Assembly (NCBI RefSeq): GCF_029953285.1
Contig: NZ_JASAOI010000004.1
Coordinates: 124,001 to 188,000 of the forward strand
Direction of reading: 5' to 3'
Length of the DNA stretch: 64,000 bases
Source of the DNA: Yinghuangia seranimata
GTDB taxonomy: Bacteria > Actinomycetota > Actinomycetes > Streptomycetales > Streptomycetaceae
The translations under genes and the position numbers were made by a program. Shown here piece by piece: positions 16,945 to 25,143 of this stretch (position 1 is the first letter of the stretch; the number at the start of each line of letters is the position of its first letter). The notes under the pieces were generated by a model. It did no database searches and was not told where the DNA came from. It saw only the letters and a program-made list of their open reading frames with translations.

Positions 16945-17946
16945 ATGGACGAGCGTTCGTCGCCGACGTCGCGGGTCGAAGCCTCTGTGTCGGGGCCCGC
17001 GCTCGGGATCGGGGCGGTTGCGCAGCGCCTCGGGATCGCGGTGGCGACGCTGAGGAGCTGGGAGCGCCGCTACGGCATCGGCGCCGACGGGCACAGCCCC
17101 GGAGGGCACCGCCGGTACACGTCCGAGGACATGGCGCGCCTGGAGTACATGTGCCGGCTCGCCGGTGAGGGGACGCCTCCCGCCGAGGCGGCCGCGCTCG
17201 CGTTGAGCGGTGGACGTGGATCTGATGCGGATGCGCCGCGGCCTGCTGCCCGCGCGGGCGGGGGCGGCACGCTCCCCGTGGGGCGGGGCGCCGCGCGGCG
17301 GAGCGGTCAGGGGCTGGCGAAGGCCGCGATGCGGCTGGACCCGGCGGCGGTCGCGGGCGTGCTGGACGACGCGTTCGCGACCGGGGGTGTCGTCGACACC
17401 TGGGACGAACTGGTCGTTCCGGTCCTGTTCGGCATGGGCCGCAAATGGGCCGAGTCCAGCGCGGCCCTGGGGCAGGGCGCCCACGGCAGCCGGTATGTGG
17501 AAGTCGAGCACCTGCTTACGTACGGCGTGTCCGCCGCGCTCCACCGGGCCGTCGCCCAGGCGGCGTCCGAGGTGGGAGAAGTCGCCGCGTCGGCACGGTC
17601 GCGCGGCGTCGTGCTCGCCTGCACGGAGGGCGAACTGCACACGCTCGCGCTGGAGGCGTTGGCCGCGGCGCTCGCCGAACGCGGCCTCCCCGTCCGGATG
17701 TTCGGGGCGGGGCTGCCGCGTGCGGCGCTGGTCCAGGCGGTGCGCCGCACCGGCCCGGCGGCCGTGGTCCTGTGGTCGCAGACCGCGCCGACCTGCGATC
17801 TGCAGGCGTTGGCCATGCTCCGCGACGCGCCGAGGACCACGGTGGTCCCCGCCGGACCGGGCTGGCGTGCCGGTGCGCGTGACGTCCCGCTGCCCACACC
17901 CGCGAACCTGCGCGACGCCGTCCGCATGCTCGCCGGCGAACCCTGA
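16945..17946 (+). CDS. MerR family regulator with B12-binding domain (CarH/LitR-like)
   Basis: 333 residues, ATG behind GGAAGG. MerR winged helix at residues 20-90 (GIGAVAQRLGIAVATLRSWERRYGI). A four-helix bundle follows, with Trp168 and Glu188-His189, and a Rossmann-like cobalamin domain with TEGELHTLALE, where His232 could be the lower axial ligand. CarH/LitR proteins use adenosylcobalamin as a light sensor, repressing in the dark. The usual W-x9-EH motif is stretched here to 19 residues between Trp and Glu-His, and the DxHxxG motif is degenerate, so light sensing should be regarded as inferred. The SDR-DUF2867 gene follows 41 bp downstream. Confidence 0.8.
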   Translation: MDERSSPTSRVEASVSGPALGIGAVAQRLGIAVATLRSWERRYGIGADGHSPGGHRRYTSEDMARLEYMCRLAGEGTPPAEAAALALSGGRGSDADAPRPAARAGGGGTLPVGRGAARRSGQGLAKAAMRLDPAAVAGVLDDAFATGGVVDTWDELVVPVLFGMGRKWAESSAALGQGAHGSRYVEVEHLLTYGVSAALHRAVAQAASEVGEVAASARSRGVVLACTEGELHTLALEALAAALAERGLPVRMFGAGLPRAALVQAVRRTGPAAVVLWSQTAPTCDLQALAMLRDAPRTTVVPAGPGWRAGARDVPLPTPANLRDAVRMLAGEP

Positions 17947-17987
17947 CAACCGCAGGCTGTCCGATCACGTCATGGGATGAGGCCGAC

Positions 17988-19559
17988 ATGAACCGCAACA
18001 GCGATCACCGGGACGGCAACCGCCCGGCCCGGGAGACGGCGCCGAAACACGCGACGCCTCGGGCCGCGGACCCCGGCCCGCTGTGCCTGGTCACCGGCGC
18101 CACCGGCTACATCGGCGGCCGTCTGGTGCCCGAACTGCTGGCCGCCGGGTACCGGGTGCGATGCCTGGCCCGTGATCCGGGCCGGCTCAGGGACCTGCCC
18201 TGGCGCGAGCGTGTCGAGGTGGTCCCCGGCGACGTCACCCGTTCCGGGACGCTCGCGGCGGCCCTGGACGGCGTCGACGTCGCCTACTACCTCGTCCACG
18301 CGCTCGGCACCGGGGCGGACTTCGAGGCGACCGACCGGAGTTCGGCGGAAGGGTTCGCGGCGGCGGCCAGAACCGCCGGTGTGGGCCGGTTGGTGTACCT
18401 CGGCGGGCTGACCCCTCGTGGAGTCGACGCGAAGGACCTTTCTCCGCACCTGCGTTCGCGTGCCGAGGTGGGGGAGATCCTGCTGGCGAGCGGGGTCCCG
18501 ACGGCGTATCTGCGCGCCGCGGTGATCATCGGATCGGGTTCCGCGTCCTTCGAGATGCTGCGCTACCTCACCGAACGGCTTCCCGTCATGGTGACGCCGA
18601 CGTGGGTGCACACCCGGGTCCAGCCGATCGCCGTGCGGGACGTGCTGCGCTACCTCGTGGCCTCCGCGGCCCTTCCGGCGCACGTGAGCCGCGCGTTCGA
18701 CATCGGCGGGCCGGACGTCCTGACCTACCGCGCGATGATGGAACGCTACGCCGAGGTCGCCCGCCTGCCGCGCCGCCTGGTGCTCCCGGTGCCGGTGCTC
18801 TCGCCGTCGCTGTCCAGCCTCTGGGTCGGCCTGGTGACCCCTGTCCCGGCCGGGATCGCCCGGCCGCTCGTGGAGTCCCTGCGCAACGAGGTGACGTGCT
18901 CCGACCGGGACATCGCGGCCTACGTCCCCGACCCCGTCCAGGGGCTCATCGGTTTCGACGACGCCGTGCGCCTCGCCCTGCGCCGCGTCCGCGACGCCGA
19001 CGTGTCGACGCACTGGTCTTCCGCGACGTTGCCCGGCGCCCCCAGCGACCCGCTGCCGTCGGACCCGAACTGGTCCGGCGGGACCGTCTACCAGGACCGC
19101 CGGGCACGCCGCGTCGCGGCACCGGCGCAGGCGTTGTGGCAGGTCGTCGAAGGGGTCGGCGGTACGAACGGCTGGTACTCGTTCCGGCTCGGCTGGATCG
19201 TCCGAGGGGCGGTGGACCGGCTCTCCGGCGGGGTCGGGCTGCGCCGGGGCCGCCGTGACCCGCACCGGCTGAGGGTCGGCGACGCGCTCGACTTCTGGCG
19301 GGTCGAGGACGTCGCGCAGGGCGAGATGCTGCGACTGCGGGCCGAGATGCGGCTCCCCGGCGTCGCCTGGCTCGAACTGCGGTGCGACGCGGCGGGGGAC
19401 GGGCGTTCGGTCTACCGGCAGCGGGCGATCTTCCGCCCGCACGGACTGCTCGGCCACCTGTACTGGTGGGGCGTCTCGCCGTTCCACAGCCTGGTGTTCG
19501 GCTCGATGGCCCGCAACATCGCGCGCCGCGCCGAGCAGTCCGCGGCCGGGCCCGGATGA
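17988..19559 (+). CDS. SDR family NAD(P)-binding protein with C-terminal DUF2867
   Basis: 523 residues. Atypical SDR domain with NAD(P) motif VTGATGYIGGRLVPELLAAGYRVRCLARD at about residues 35-63, then a long middle region, then DUF2867 (from about residue 365: YQDRRARRVAAPAQALWQVVEGVGGTNGWY...HGLLGHLYWWGVSPFH). The fusion is common in actinobacteria; the reaction is unknown. It probably shares a transcript with the MerR-B12 regulator upstream, so it is a candidate member of a light- or B12-responsive unit. Its stop codon lies in the loop of a perfect hairpin. Confidence 0.8.
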   Translation: MNRNSDHRDGNRPARETAPKHATPRAADPGPLCLVTGATGYIGGRLVPELLAAGYRVRCLARDPGRLRDLPWRERVEVVPGDVTRSGTLAAALDGVDVAYYLVHALGTGADFEATDRSSAEGFAAAARTAGVGRLVYLGGLTPRGVDAKDLSPHLRSRAEVGEILLASGVPTAYLRAAVIIGSGSASFEMLRYLTERLPVMVTPTWVHTRVQPIAVRDVLRYLVASAALPAHVSRAFDIGGPDVLTYRAMMERYAEVARLPRRLVLPVPVLSPSLSSLWVGLVTPVPAGIARPLVESLRNEVTCSDRDIAAYVPDPVQGLIGFDDAVRLALRRVRDADVSTHWSSATLPGAPSDPLPSDPNWSGGTVYQDRRARRVAAPAQALWQVVEGVGGTNGWYSFRLGWIVRGAVDRLSGGVGLRRGRRDPHRLRVGDALDFWRVEDVAQGEMLRLRAEMRLPGVAWLELRCDAAGDGRSVYRQRAIFRPHGLLGHLYWWGVSPFHSLVFGSMARNIARRAEQSAAGPG

Positions 19560-19571
19560 CCGGGCCCGGCC
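19544..19571. terminator. Bidirectional hairpin between convergent genes
   Basis: GGCCGGGCCCGG, loop ATGA, CCGGGCCCGGCC: a perfect 12-bp stem. The loop contains the stop codon of the SDR-DUF2867 gene, and the DUF4383 stop lies 13 bp beyond on the other strand. There is no T-run, as is usual in this GC range. Confidence 0.65.
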
Positions 19572-19583
19572 GAGTGAACCGCG

Positions 19584-20093
19584 TCAGTGCCGTTGCACGG
19601 CTCCCGCGATGCGGGTGGACTCCGCGGCGGCCTGCTCGGGGTGCCGGGCGCGCCAATAGGGGTTGTCGTGCGGGAGATTGCCGCTGACGCGGCCGTAGAG
19701 GCCGAAGGTGAGGACCATCAGGCCGACGAGGAAGCTGAAGATCACGTTCGGCATGCGGAACGCCAGGACGTTCGCGTCCTTGTCGAGCAGGAACAGGTTG
19801 ACGAATCCGCTCGCGATGAAGAGGATCCCGACCGTCGCGTTCACCGTCGACGCGACGTTGCCGCCGACGACCGCTCCGGCGATCAGGACGGCACCGGTGA
19901 CCACCGAGACCGTGCTGAGCGCGCCGTTGGTGCTCAGACCCGCGATGTTGCTGCCGTTGGTGTCGAAGTAGGCGAGCTGGTCGGCGAATCCGAGGCAGCC
20001 GAAGACGACGAGCAGCAGCCCGGTCAGTCCTCCGCCGAACCGGTACACCTGGCTGAGCCTGTGGTCCGCGGGGAGTTCGTCGGAGAGCTTCAT
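19584..20093 (-). CDS. DUF4383 domain membrane protein
   Basis: 169 residues with four predicted membrane helices (LTGLLLVVFGCLGFA, VVTGAVLIAGAVVG, VGILFIASGFVNLFLL, IFSFLVGLMVLTFGLYG). DUF4383 is an uncharacterised actinobacterial family, often stress-associated. The start MKLSDELPADHRLSQVYR has an excellent GGAGGA site; the open frame continues to 20231 but that stretch is promoter and contains the repeat at 20207-20232. Convergent with the SDR-DUF2867 gene. Candidate target of the MerR-B12 regulator. Confidence 0.82.
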   Translation of the reverse strand: MKLSDELPADHRLSQVYRFGGGLTGLLLVVFGCLGFADQLAYFDTNGSNIAGLSTNGALSTVSVVTGAVLIAGAVVGGNVASTVNATVGILFIASGFVNLFLLDKDANVLAFRMPNVIFSFLVGLMVLTFGLYGRVSGNLPHDNPYWRARHPEQAAAESTRIAGAVQRH

Positions 20094-20206
20094 GACCGTC
20101 CTCCACGTTGCGTGCGGCCCGCAGGGGCTGCCGGCCGGGGATTGGGATTTCGGACGGCGCCGCGACCGCGCCGCCCGTACTCCCAGCGTCCGCACTCCGC
20201 GGCCGA

Positions 20207-20232
20207 TGTGCAAGTTGCACAGTAATTGCACA
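20207..20232. promoter_or_regulatory. Putative MerR-B12 operator before DUF4383
   Basis: TGTGCAA-G-TTGCACA is a perfect palindrome (20207-20221), and a second TTGCACA (20226-20232) follows at exactly 11-bp spacing. The core matches the TTGCATA repeat in front of the MerR-B12 gene. It lies 114-139 bp upstream of the DUF4383 start. Its use by that regulator is inference from the shared core and spacing. Confidence 0.5.
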
Positions 20233-20270
20233 GGTTTGCCCCTACATCCCCTTGCCCCCGGGCGCCGCGC

Positions 20271-21737
20271 TCAGCGCAGCACGAAGGGGTTCCCGGTCGC
20301 CGCGCCCGTGTTGATCCAGACGCACTTGTCGTCGAGGTAGGCGTTGATCGCCGCGATGCCGTTCTCGCGGCCGACCCCGGAGTCCTTGAAGCCGCCGAAG
20401 GGCGCGAGGTAGCTGACCGCCCGGTACGTGTTGACCCAGACCGTGCCGGACCGGATGCGGTCGGCCATGCGGAAGGCGCGGCCGATGTCGGCGGTCCACA
20501 CGCCCGCGCCGAGTCCGTAGCGGCTGTCGTTCGCGATCGCGACCGCCTCGTCCTCGTCCTCGAACGGGATGACCGCGAGAACCGGGCCGAACACCTCCTC
20601 CTGGGCGATACGCATGCTGTTGCGCACGCCCGTGAAGACCGTCGGTTCGACGAACCAGCCGCCCCGGTCCGCGGCCTTGCCGCCGAGGACGAGCCCCGCG
20701 CCCTCCTCCCGCGCGACGTCGATGTAGTCGAGGACCTTGGCGTACTGGGCGGGCGTGGTGATCGGCCCGACCTGGGTGTCCGCGTCCATCGGGTCGCCCA
20801 TGCGGGCCGTCGACGCGAGGGCGACCAGCCGGTCGACGACGTCGTCGTGGACGCCGGCCTGCACGAGGAGGCGCGAACCCGCGATGCAGGTCTGGCCGGT
20901 GGCCGCGAAGATCCCGGACACCGCGCCGTTGACCGCGGCGTCGAGGTCGGCGTCGGCGAACACGATGTTGGGCGACTTGCCGCCGAGTTCGAGGCCGACG
21001 TGCTTGAAGTCGGCGGCCGCCGCCCGGTTGATGTGCCGGCCGGTGGCGTCCGACCCGGTGAAGCTGATCTTCCTGACGAGCGGATGCTCGACCAGCGCGG
21101 CGCCGACGTCCTGCCCGAACCCCGTGACGACGTTGAAGACACCGGGCGGCAGCCCCGCCTCGTGGAAGAGCCGGGCCAGTTCGAGGGTGGACGCGGAGGT
21201 GAACTCCGACGGCTTCACCACGACCGTGCACCCCGCGGCCAGCGCCGGCGCGATCTTCCAGGCGAGCAGCAGCAGCGGGGAGTTCCACGGCGTGATGACC
21301 GCGACGACCCCGACGGGCTCCTTCTTCGTGAACGCGAAGTAGCCCTTCTTGTCGAGCGGGGGAACCGTGCCCTCGATCTTGTCGGCGAGACCGCCGTAGT
21401 AGTGGAACCACTCGGGGATGTAGCTCACTTGGCCGTGCATCTCGGTGAACAGCTTGCCGTTGTCCCGGACTTCGAGCTCGGCGAGACGGCGCGCGTCGGC
21501 GGCGATGGCGTCGCCGAGCCGACGAACCAGGGCGCCGCGTGCGCTGGCGGTCAGTTCCGCCCAAGCGCCCGTGTGCAGCGCCCGGTCGGCGGCTCGGACG
21601 GCGTCGTCGACGTCCTGCTCCGTACCCTTGGCGATCTCCGCCCACGGGGTGCCGAGGTAGGGGTTGTCGGTGGGGAACCACTCGTTCCCGGCCGCCGCGC
21701 GGCACTCGCCGTCGATGAACAACTCGTAGCGCTGCAT
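20271..21737 (-). CDS. Aldehyde dehydrogenase (NAD(P)+-dependent)
   Basis: 488 residues, the normal ALDH length. NAD-binding and catalytic motifs are present: TPWNSPLLLLAWKIAPALAAGCTVVVKPSE, FTGSDATGRHI, the general base in LELGGKSPNIVFADADLD, and the nucleophilic Cys in ATGQTCIAGSR. It oxidises an aldehyde to its acid. It lies 34 bp downstream of the CaiB-type CoA-transferase gene on the same strand, so the acid made here may be the CoA acceptor. The specific aldehyde cannot be read from sequence. Confidence 0.9.
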   Translation of the reverse strand: MQRYELFIDGECRAAAGNEWFPTDNPYLGTPWAEIAKGTEQDVDDAVRAADRALHTGAWAELTASARGALVRRLGDAIAADARRLAELEVRDNGKLFTEMHGQVSYIPEWFHYYGGLADKIEGTVPPLDKKGYFAFTKKEPVGVVAVITPWNSPLLLLAWKIAPALAAGCTVVVKPSEFTSASTLELARLFHEAGLPPGVFNVVTGFGQDVGAALVEHPLVRKISFTGSDATGRHINRAAAADFKHVGLELGGKSPNIVFADADLDAAVNGAVSGIFAATGQTCIAGSRLLVQAGVHDDVVDRLVALASTARMGDPMDADTQVGPITTPAQYAKVLDYIDVAREEGAGLVLGGKAADRGGWFVEPTVFTGVRNSMRIAQEEVFGPVLAVIPFEDEDEAVAIANDSRYGLGAGVWTADIGRAFRMADRIRSGTVWVNTYRAVSYLAPFGGFKDSGVGRENGIAAINAYLDDKCVWINTGAATGNPFVLR

Positions 21738-21771
21738 CAGGTATCCCGCCGTTTCAGGTGGTGTTCAGGGG

Positions 21772-22971
21772 TCAGATGACGTGCGAGGCGCGCAGGTCGG
21801 CGATCTCGGCCGGGGCGTATCCGAGCGAGGCCAGGACACGGTCGGTGTGCTCGCCCGCGGCGGGCACGGGGTCCATGCGGGGGGCGAGGCCGGCGAGGTC
21901 CGCCGGGGGCACCAGCGCGGGCACCACGGCTCCGCCGGGGATCGCGACGTCCCGCCACCGCCCGCGTGCCTCCAGCACCGGGTGCGCCAGGAAGTCCTCG
22001 ACGTCGTTCACGCCCGCGTTGGCGATGCCGATACGGTTCAGCAGATCCATCGCCTCCGCACTGTCCACCTCGGCGAAGCGGGCGGCCAGGATGACGTTCA
22101 ACGCTCCACGGTGCGCCACGCGGTCCGACGTGGTGGCGAAGCGCGCGTCGTCGACGAGTTCGGGACGCTTGAGGAACCGCTCGCACAGGGCGGCCCATTC
22201 GCGTTCGTTCTGGACGGTGAGCAGCACGTCCTTGCCGTCGGCCGCCGAGTAGGCGCCGTACGGGGCGATGGTGGCGTGCTGCGTGCCGATGCGCGGCGGC
22301 TGCGCGCCTCCGTACCGCGTGTAGTACGCGGGTTGGCTCATCCACTCGGCCAGCGCCTCGAACAACGACACCTCGACCGCCCGCGCGACGCCCGTGGTCG
22401 CCCGCGTGAGCAGGGCGGTGAGGACGCCCGAGTACGCGTACATCCCCGCCGCGATGTCGGCGATCGACACCCCGACGCGGGCCGGCCCGTGCTCGTTGCC
22501 GGTCAGCGACACCAGACCGGCCTGGCACTGCACGAGCAGGTCGTACGCCTTCCGGTCGGACCACGGGCCCCCGGAGCCGTACCCGGAGACGGAGCACGGG
22601 ATCAGCGACGGAAAGCGCTCGGCCAGCGCCTCGGCGCCCAGGCCCATCCGGGCGGCGGCGCCCGGCGCCAGGTTCTGCACGAAGACGTCGGCGTCCGCGA
22701 GCAGGGCCTCCAGGACCGCGAGGCCGGCGTCCGCCTTGAGGTCGAGCGTCACCGACTCCTTGGAGCGGTTGAGCCAGACGAAGTAGCTCGACTCGCCGTG
22801 CACGGTGGTGTCGTAGCGGCGGGCGAAGTCGCCCCCGCCGGGACGCTCCACCTTGATCACCCGGGCCCCGAGGTCGGCGAGCTGCCGCGTGGCGAACGGG
22901 GCCGCCACCGCCTGCTCGATGCTGACCACGGTGACGCCCGCCAGCGGGAGGTCTCCTGCGCGGTCGTTCAT
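21772..22971 (-). CDS. CaiB/BaiF (class III) CoA-transferase
   Basis: 399 residues. Transfers CoA between a donor thioester (commonly succinyl-CoA) and a carboxylic acid. [24 protein letters not shown] at the N-terminus, SYFVWLNRSKESVTLDLK, and LVQCQAGLVSLTG are standard for the family. It is divergent from a LysR gene (128 bp apart) and is followed by the ALDH gene. With the hydratase and CitE-like lyase across the regulator it could form an itaconate/mesaconate/citramalate-type CoA pathway; that reading is inference. Confidence 0.88.
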   Translation of the reverse strand: MNDRAGDLPLAGVTVVSIEQAVAAPFATRQLADLGARVIKVERPGGGDFARRYDTTVHGESSYFVWLNRSKESVTLDLKADAGLAVLEALLADADVFVQNLAPGAAARMGLGAEALAERFPSLIPCSVSGYGSGGPWSDRKAYDLLVQCQAGLVSLTGNEHGPARVGVSIADIAAGMYAYSGVLTALLTRATTGVARAVEVSLFEALAEWMSQPAYYTRYGGAQPPRIGTQHATIAPYGAYSAADGKDVLLTVQNEREWAALCERFLKRPELVDDARFATTSDRVAHRGALNVILAARFAEVDSAEAMDLLNRIGIANAGVNDVEDFLAHPVLEARGRWRDVAIPGGAVVPALVPPADLAGLAPRMDPVPAAGEHTDRVLASLGYAPAEIADLRASHVI

Positions 22972-23037
22972 GGGGCCTCCGTCGGGTCGGGGTCGCGCTC
23001 CGGCCCGTCCATCATGATGAAGAATGACCCTGTCGTT

Positions 23038-23050
23038 GAAATAGCATTTC
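23038..23050. promoter_or_regulatory. Inverted repeat in the CaiB/LysR divergent promoter
   Basis: GAAAT-AGC-ATTTC, a perfect 5-bp-arm repeat in the only AT-rich part of the 128-bp region between the CoA-transferase and LysR genes. A second palindrome, CATCATGATG, lies at 23010-23019. Either could be part of a LysR binding site; neither has a clear T-N11-A core. Confidence 0.35.
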
Positions 23051-23099
23051 GTGATGCCCCCATGCGGGCACCGGATAGCCGCTGAGGGGAGGGCGCACC

Positions 23100-24053
23100 T
23101 TGGACATCAGGCAGCTCAGGGCCGTCGTGACGGTGGCGGAGGCGGGCAGCGTGACCCGGGCCGCCGAACTGCTCCACCTCGTGCAGCCGGCGGTCACCCG
23201 GCAGATCCGCACGCTGGAGAAAGAGCTCGGCGTCCCGCTCTTCGAGCGCACCGGGCAGGGCATGCGGCCCACCAAGGCCGGAGCGGTCATGGTCGACCGC
23301 GCCCGGCGCGCGCTCAACGAACTGGAGCGCGCCCGCGCGGAAGTGCAGCCGCCCCCGGGCGCGGTGTCCGGCATCGTCACCGTCGGCCTGCTGGAGAGCA
23401 CCAGCGACCTGCTGGCCGAACCGCTGGTGTCGGCGATCGGCCGCGACCACCCCGGCGTGGACCTGCAGCTCATGACCGCCTACTCGGGGCACCTCGAGCG
23501 GTGGCTCGCCGACGGGGACCTCGACCTGTCGCTGCTGTACAACCTGGACAGCACGCCCGCGCTCAACGCCAGGCCGCTGGTGCGCGAGCGCCTGTGGGCC
23601 GTCGCCCCACCCGACGCGGGCCTGCGCGCCGACGTCGCGGTGCCGTTCGCGGAGGCGGCCCGGCACCCGCTCGTCATGCCCGCGTCCGGACACGCGCTGC
23701 GCGGGCTGATCGACGCGGCGGCCGCGCGGGCGCACACCGAGCTGGACGTCGCCGTGCAGACGAACTCGATGCGCGTGCAGAAGCGGCTCGTCCTCGCGGG
23801 CCACGGCTGGACGATCCTGCCGGGGCTGGGCATCGCCGAGGACGTCGCCGAAGGCCGGGTGAGCGCCGCGCCCCTGAGCGAGCCGGAGGTGCTGCGCTCG
23901 ATCGTCCTCGCGACGCCGAGGTTCGGCCGCACGCCGCCCGCCGTGGAGGTCGTCGCGCACGAACTGGTCCGCCAGGTGAACGCGGCGGTGGCGCGGGGAC
24001 GCTGGCCGTCCGCCGAACCCCAGGGGGCCGACGGGCCGCTGGACGGGGACTGA
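23100..24053 (+). CDS. LysR family transcriptional regulator
   Basis: 317 residues, TTG start behind GGGGAGGG. N-terminal winged helix-turn-helix (MDIRQLRAVVTVAEAGSVTRAAELLHLVQPAVTRQIRTLEKELGVPLFER) and a C-terminal periplasmic-binding-like effector domain. It sits between the divergent CoA-transferase/ALDH operon and the hydratase/lyase operon, the usual place for a LysR protein that activates both. The effector is unknown; a pathway acid or CoA ester is likely. Confidence 0.88.
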   Translation: MDIRQLRAVVTVAEAGSVTRAAELLHLVQPAVTRQIRTLEKELGVPLFERTGQGMRPTKAGAVMVDRARRALNELERARAEVQPPPGAVSGIVTVGLLESTSDLLAEPLVSAIGRDHPGVDLQLMTAYSGHLERWLADGDLDLSLLYNLDSTPALNARPLVRERLWAVAPPDAGLRADVAVPFAEAARHPLVMPASGHALRGLIDAAAARAHTELDVAVQTNSMRVQKRLVLAGHGWTILPGLGIAEDVAEGRVSAAPLSEPEVLRSIVLATPRFGRTPPAVEVVAHELVRQVNAAVARGRWPSAEPQGADGPLDGD

Positions 24054-24243
24054 GGCCCTTCCGCCCGTTCGCGCCGCGCGGGCGCGCCGGACGACGGAGC
24101 CCGGCCGCCCGCCATGCGCGGTCATCATGCAGACATCACGCCTTTCTATTGTTCAAACCGGCTCGTCGGCGCCCATGATCACGGGTGGGTGGTCCACCAC
24201 CCCTCGCGCTGCACGAATCCGTACCTCGCCGCCGGAGGCGCCG

Positions 24244-25143
24244 ATGCCCCCCGCTCCCGACGCCGGCTCCGACGCCGGGTCCGAAGCCGTTCCGCTCGGC
24301 TCGTACGTGGAGTCGTGGAACCCCGGACCGGTCACGGACCACGACCCGCTGCACGCCGAACCGGTGGCGGCGCTGTCGGCCGTCCTGGACCTGCCGGACA
24401 CCGTCGCGGACGTCGGCGACCCGCTGCCGCCGCTGTGGCACTGGCTGCACTTCCTGAACTGGCCGGCGCAACGCGACCTCGGCGCCGACGGCCACCCGCG
24501 GAACGGGCACTTCCTGCCGCCCGTCCCGGACCGGCAGCGGATGTTCGCCGGCGGGCGCTGCGAGATCGCCGAACCGCTCCGCCTCGGCGAACCCGCCGAA
24601 CGCACCAGCACCTTGGTGTCGGTGACCGCGAAGCACGGACGCACCGGCGAGCTGCTGTTCGTCACCGAGCGCCGTACGTTCCGGCAGCGCGGCCGCATCC
24701 GCCTCGTCGAGGAGCAGGACGTCGTCTACCGGTCGGGACGTGGCGCGGCACGGCACCCGAGCGGACTCGACGGGTCCGCCGCCCCCGAATCCGGCGACCC
24801 GTGGCGGCTGCCGCTGCGCCCGGACCCGGCGCTCCTGTTCCGCGTCAGCGCGCTGACCGCGAACGCGCACCGCATCCACTACGACGCCCCCTACTGCCGC
24901 GAGGAAGAGGGGTACCCGGGCCCGGTCGTCCACGGGCCGCTGCTCGCACTGCTCATGTACGAGCTGCCGCGCCGCCACGCCCCCGCGCGGCGGGTGCGCG
25001 GCCTGTCCTACCGGCTCCGGACGCCCGTGTTCGCCGGTGAGCGGCTGGTCGCCTGCGGCACACCGTCCGACGGGCGTGCCACGATGCGCGTCGCCACCCA
25101 CCGTGACGGCGAACACGCCACGGCAGAGGCGACGTTCGCATGA
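24244..25143 (+). CDS. Double hot-dog hydratase (HTD2 / mesaconyl-C4-CoA hydratase-like)
   Basis: 299 residues from MPPAPDAGSD, chosen for GGAGG 8 bp upstream; the frame is open to 24127 without a ribosome site. The N-terminal half resembles the FAS1-type dehydratase hot dog, and the C-terminal half carries RVSALTANAHRIHYDAPYCREEEGYPGPVVHGPLLALLM, the catalytic R-hydratase segment with its Asp/His pair. Such proteins hydrate mesaconyl-CoA, itaconyl-CoA or fatty enoyl thioesters. The stop overlaps the next start (ATGA), so it works with the CitE-like lyase. Confidence 0.78.
   Translation: MPPAPDAGSDAGSEAVPLGSYVESWNPGPVTDHDPLHAEPVAALSAVLDLPDTVADVGDPLPPLWHWLHFLNWPAQRDLGADGHPRNGHFLPPVPDRQRMFAGGRCEIAEPLRLGEPAERTSTLVSVTAKHGRTGELLFVTERRTFRQRGRIRLVEEQDVVYRSGRGAARHPSGLDGSAAPESGDPWRLPLRPDPALLFRVSALTANAHRIHYDAPYCREEEGYPGPVVHGPLLALLMYELPRRHAPARRVRGLSYRLRTPVFAGERLVACGTPSDGRATMRVATHRDGEHATAEATFA

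Noticed and set aside
22972-23099. A further GntR-type TTTATnnnnnATAAA operator in the CaiB/LysR region.
   Set aside because: GAAATAGCATTTC does not fit the pattern; the LysR gene beside it is the more likely regulator.
24054-24243. An N-terminal extension of the hydratase starting at 24127.
   Set aside because: No ribosome site, low similarity of the added residues to the family, and a good GGAGG site before 24244.
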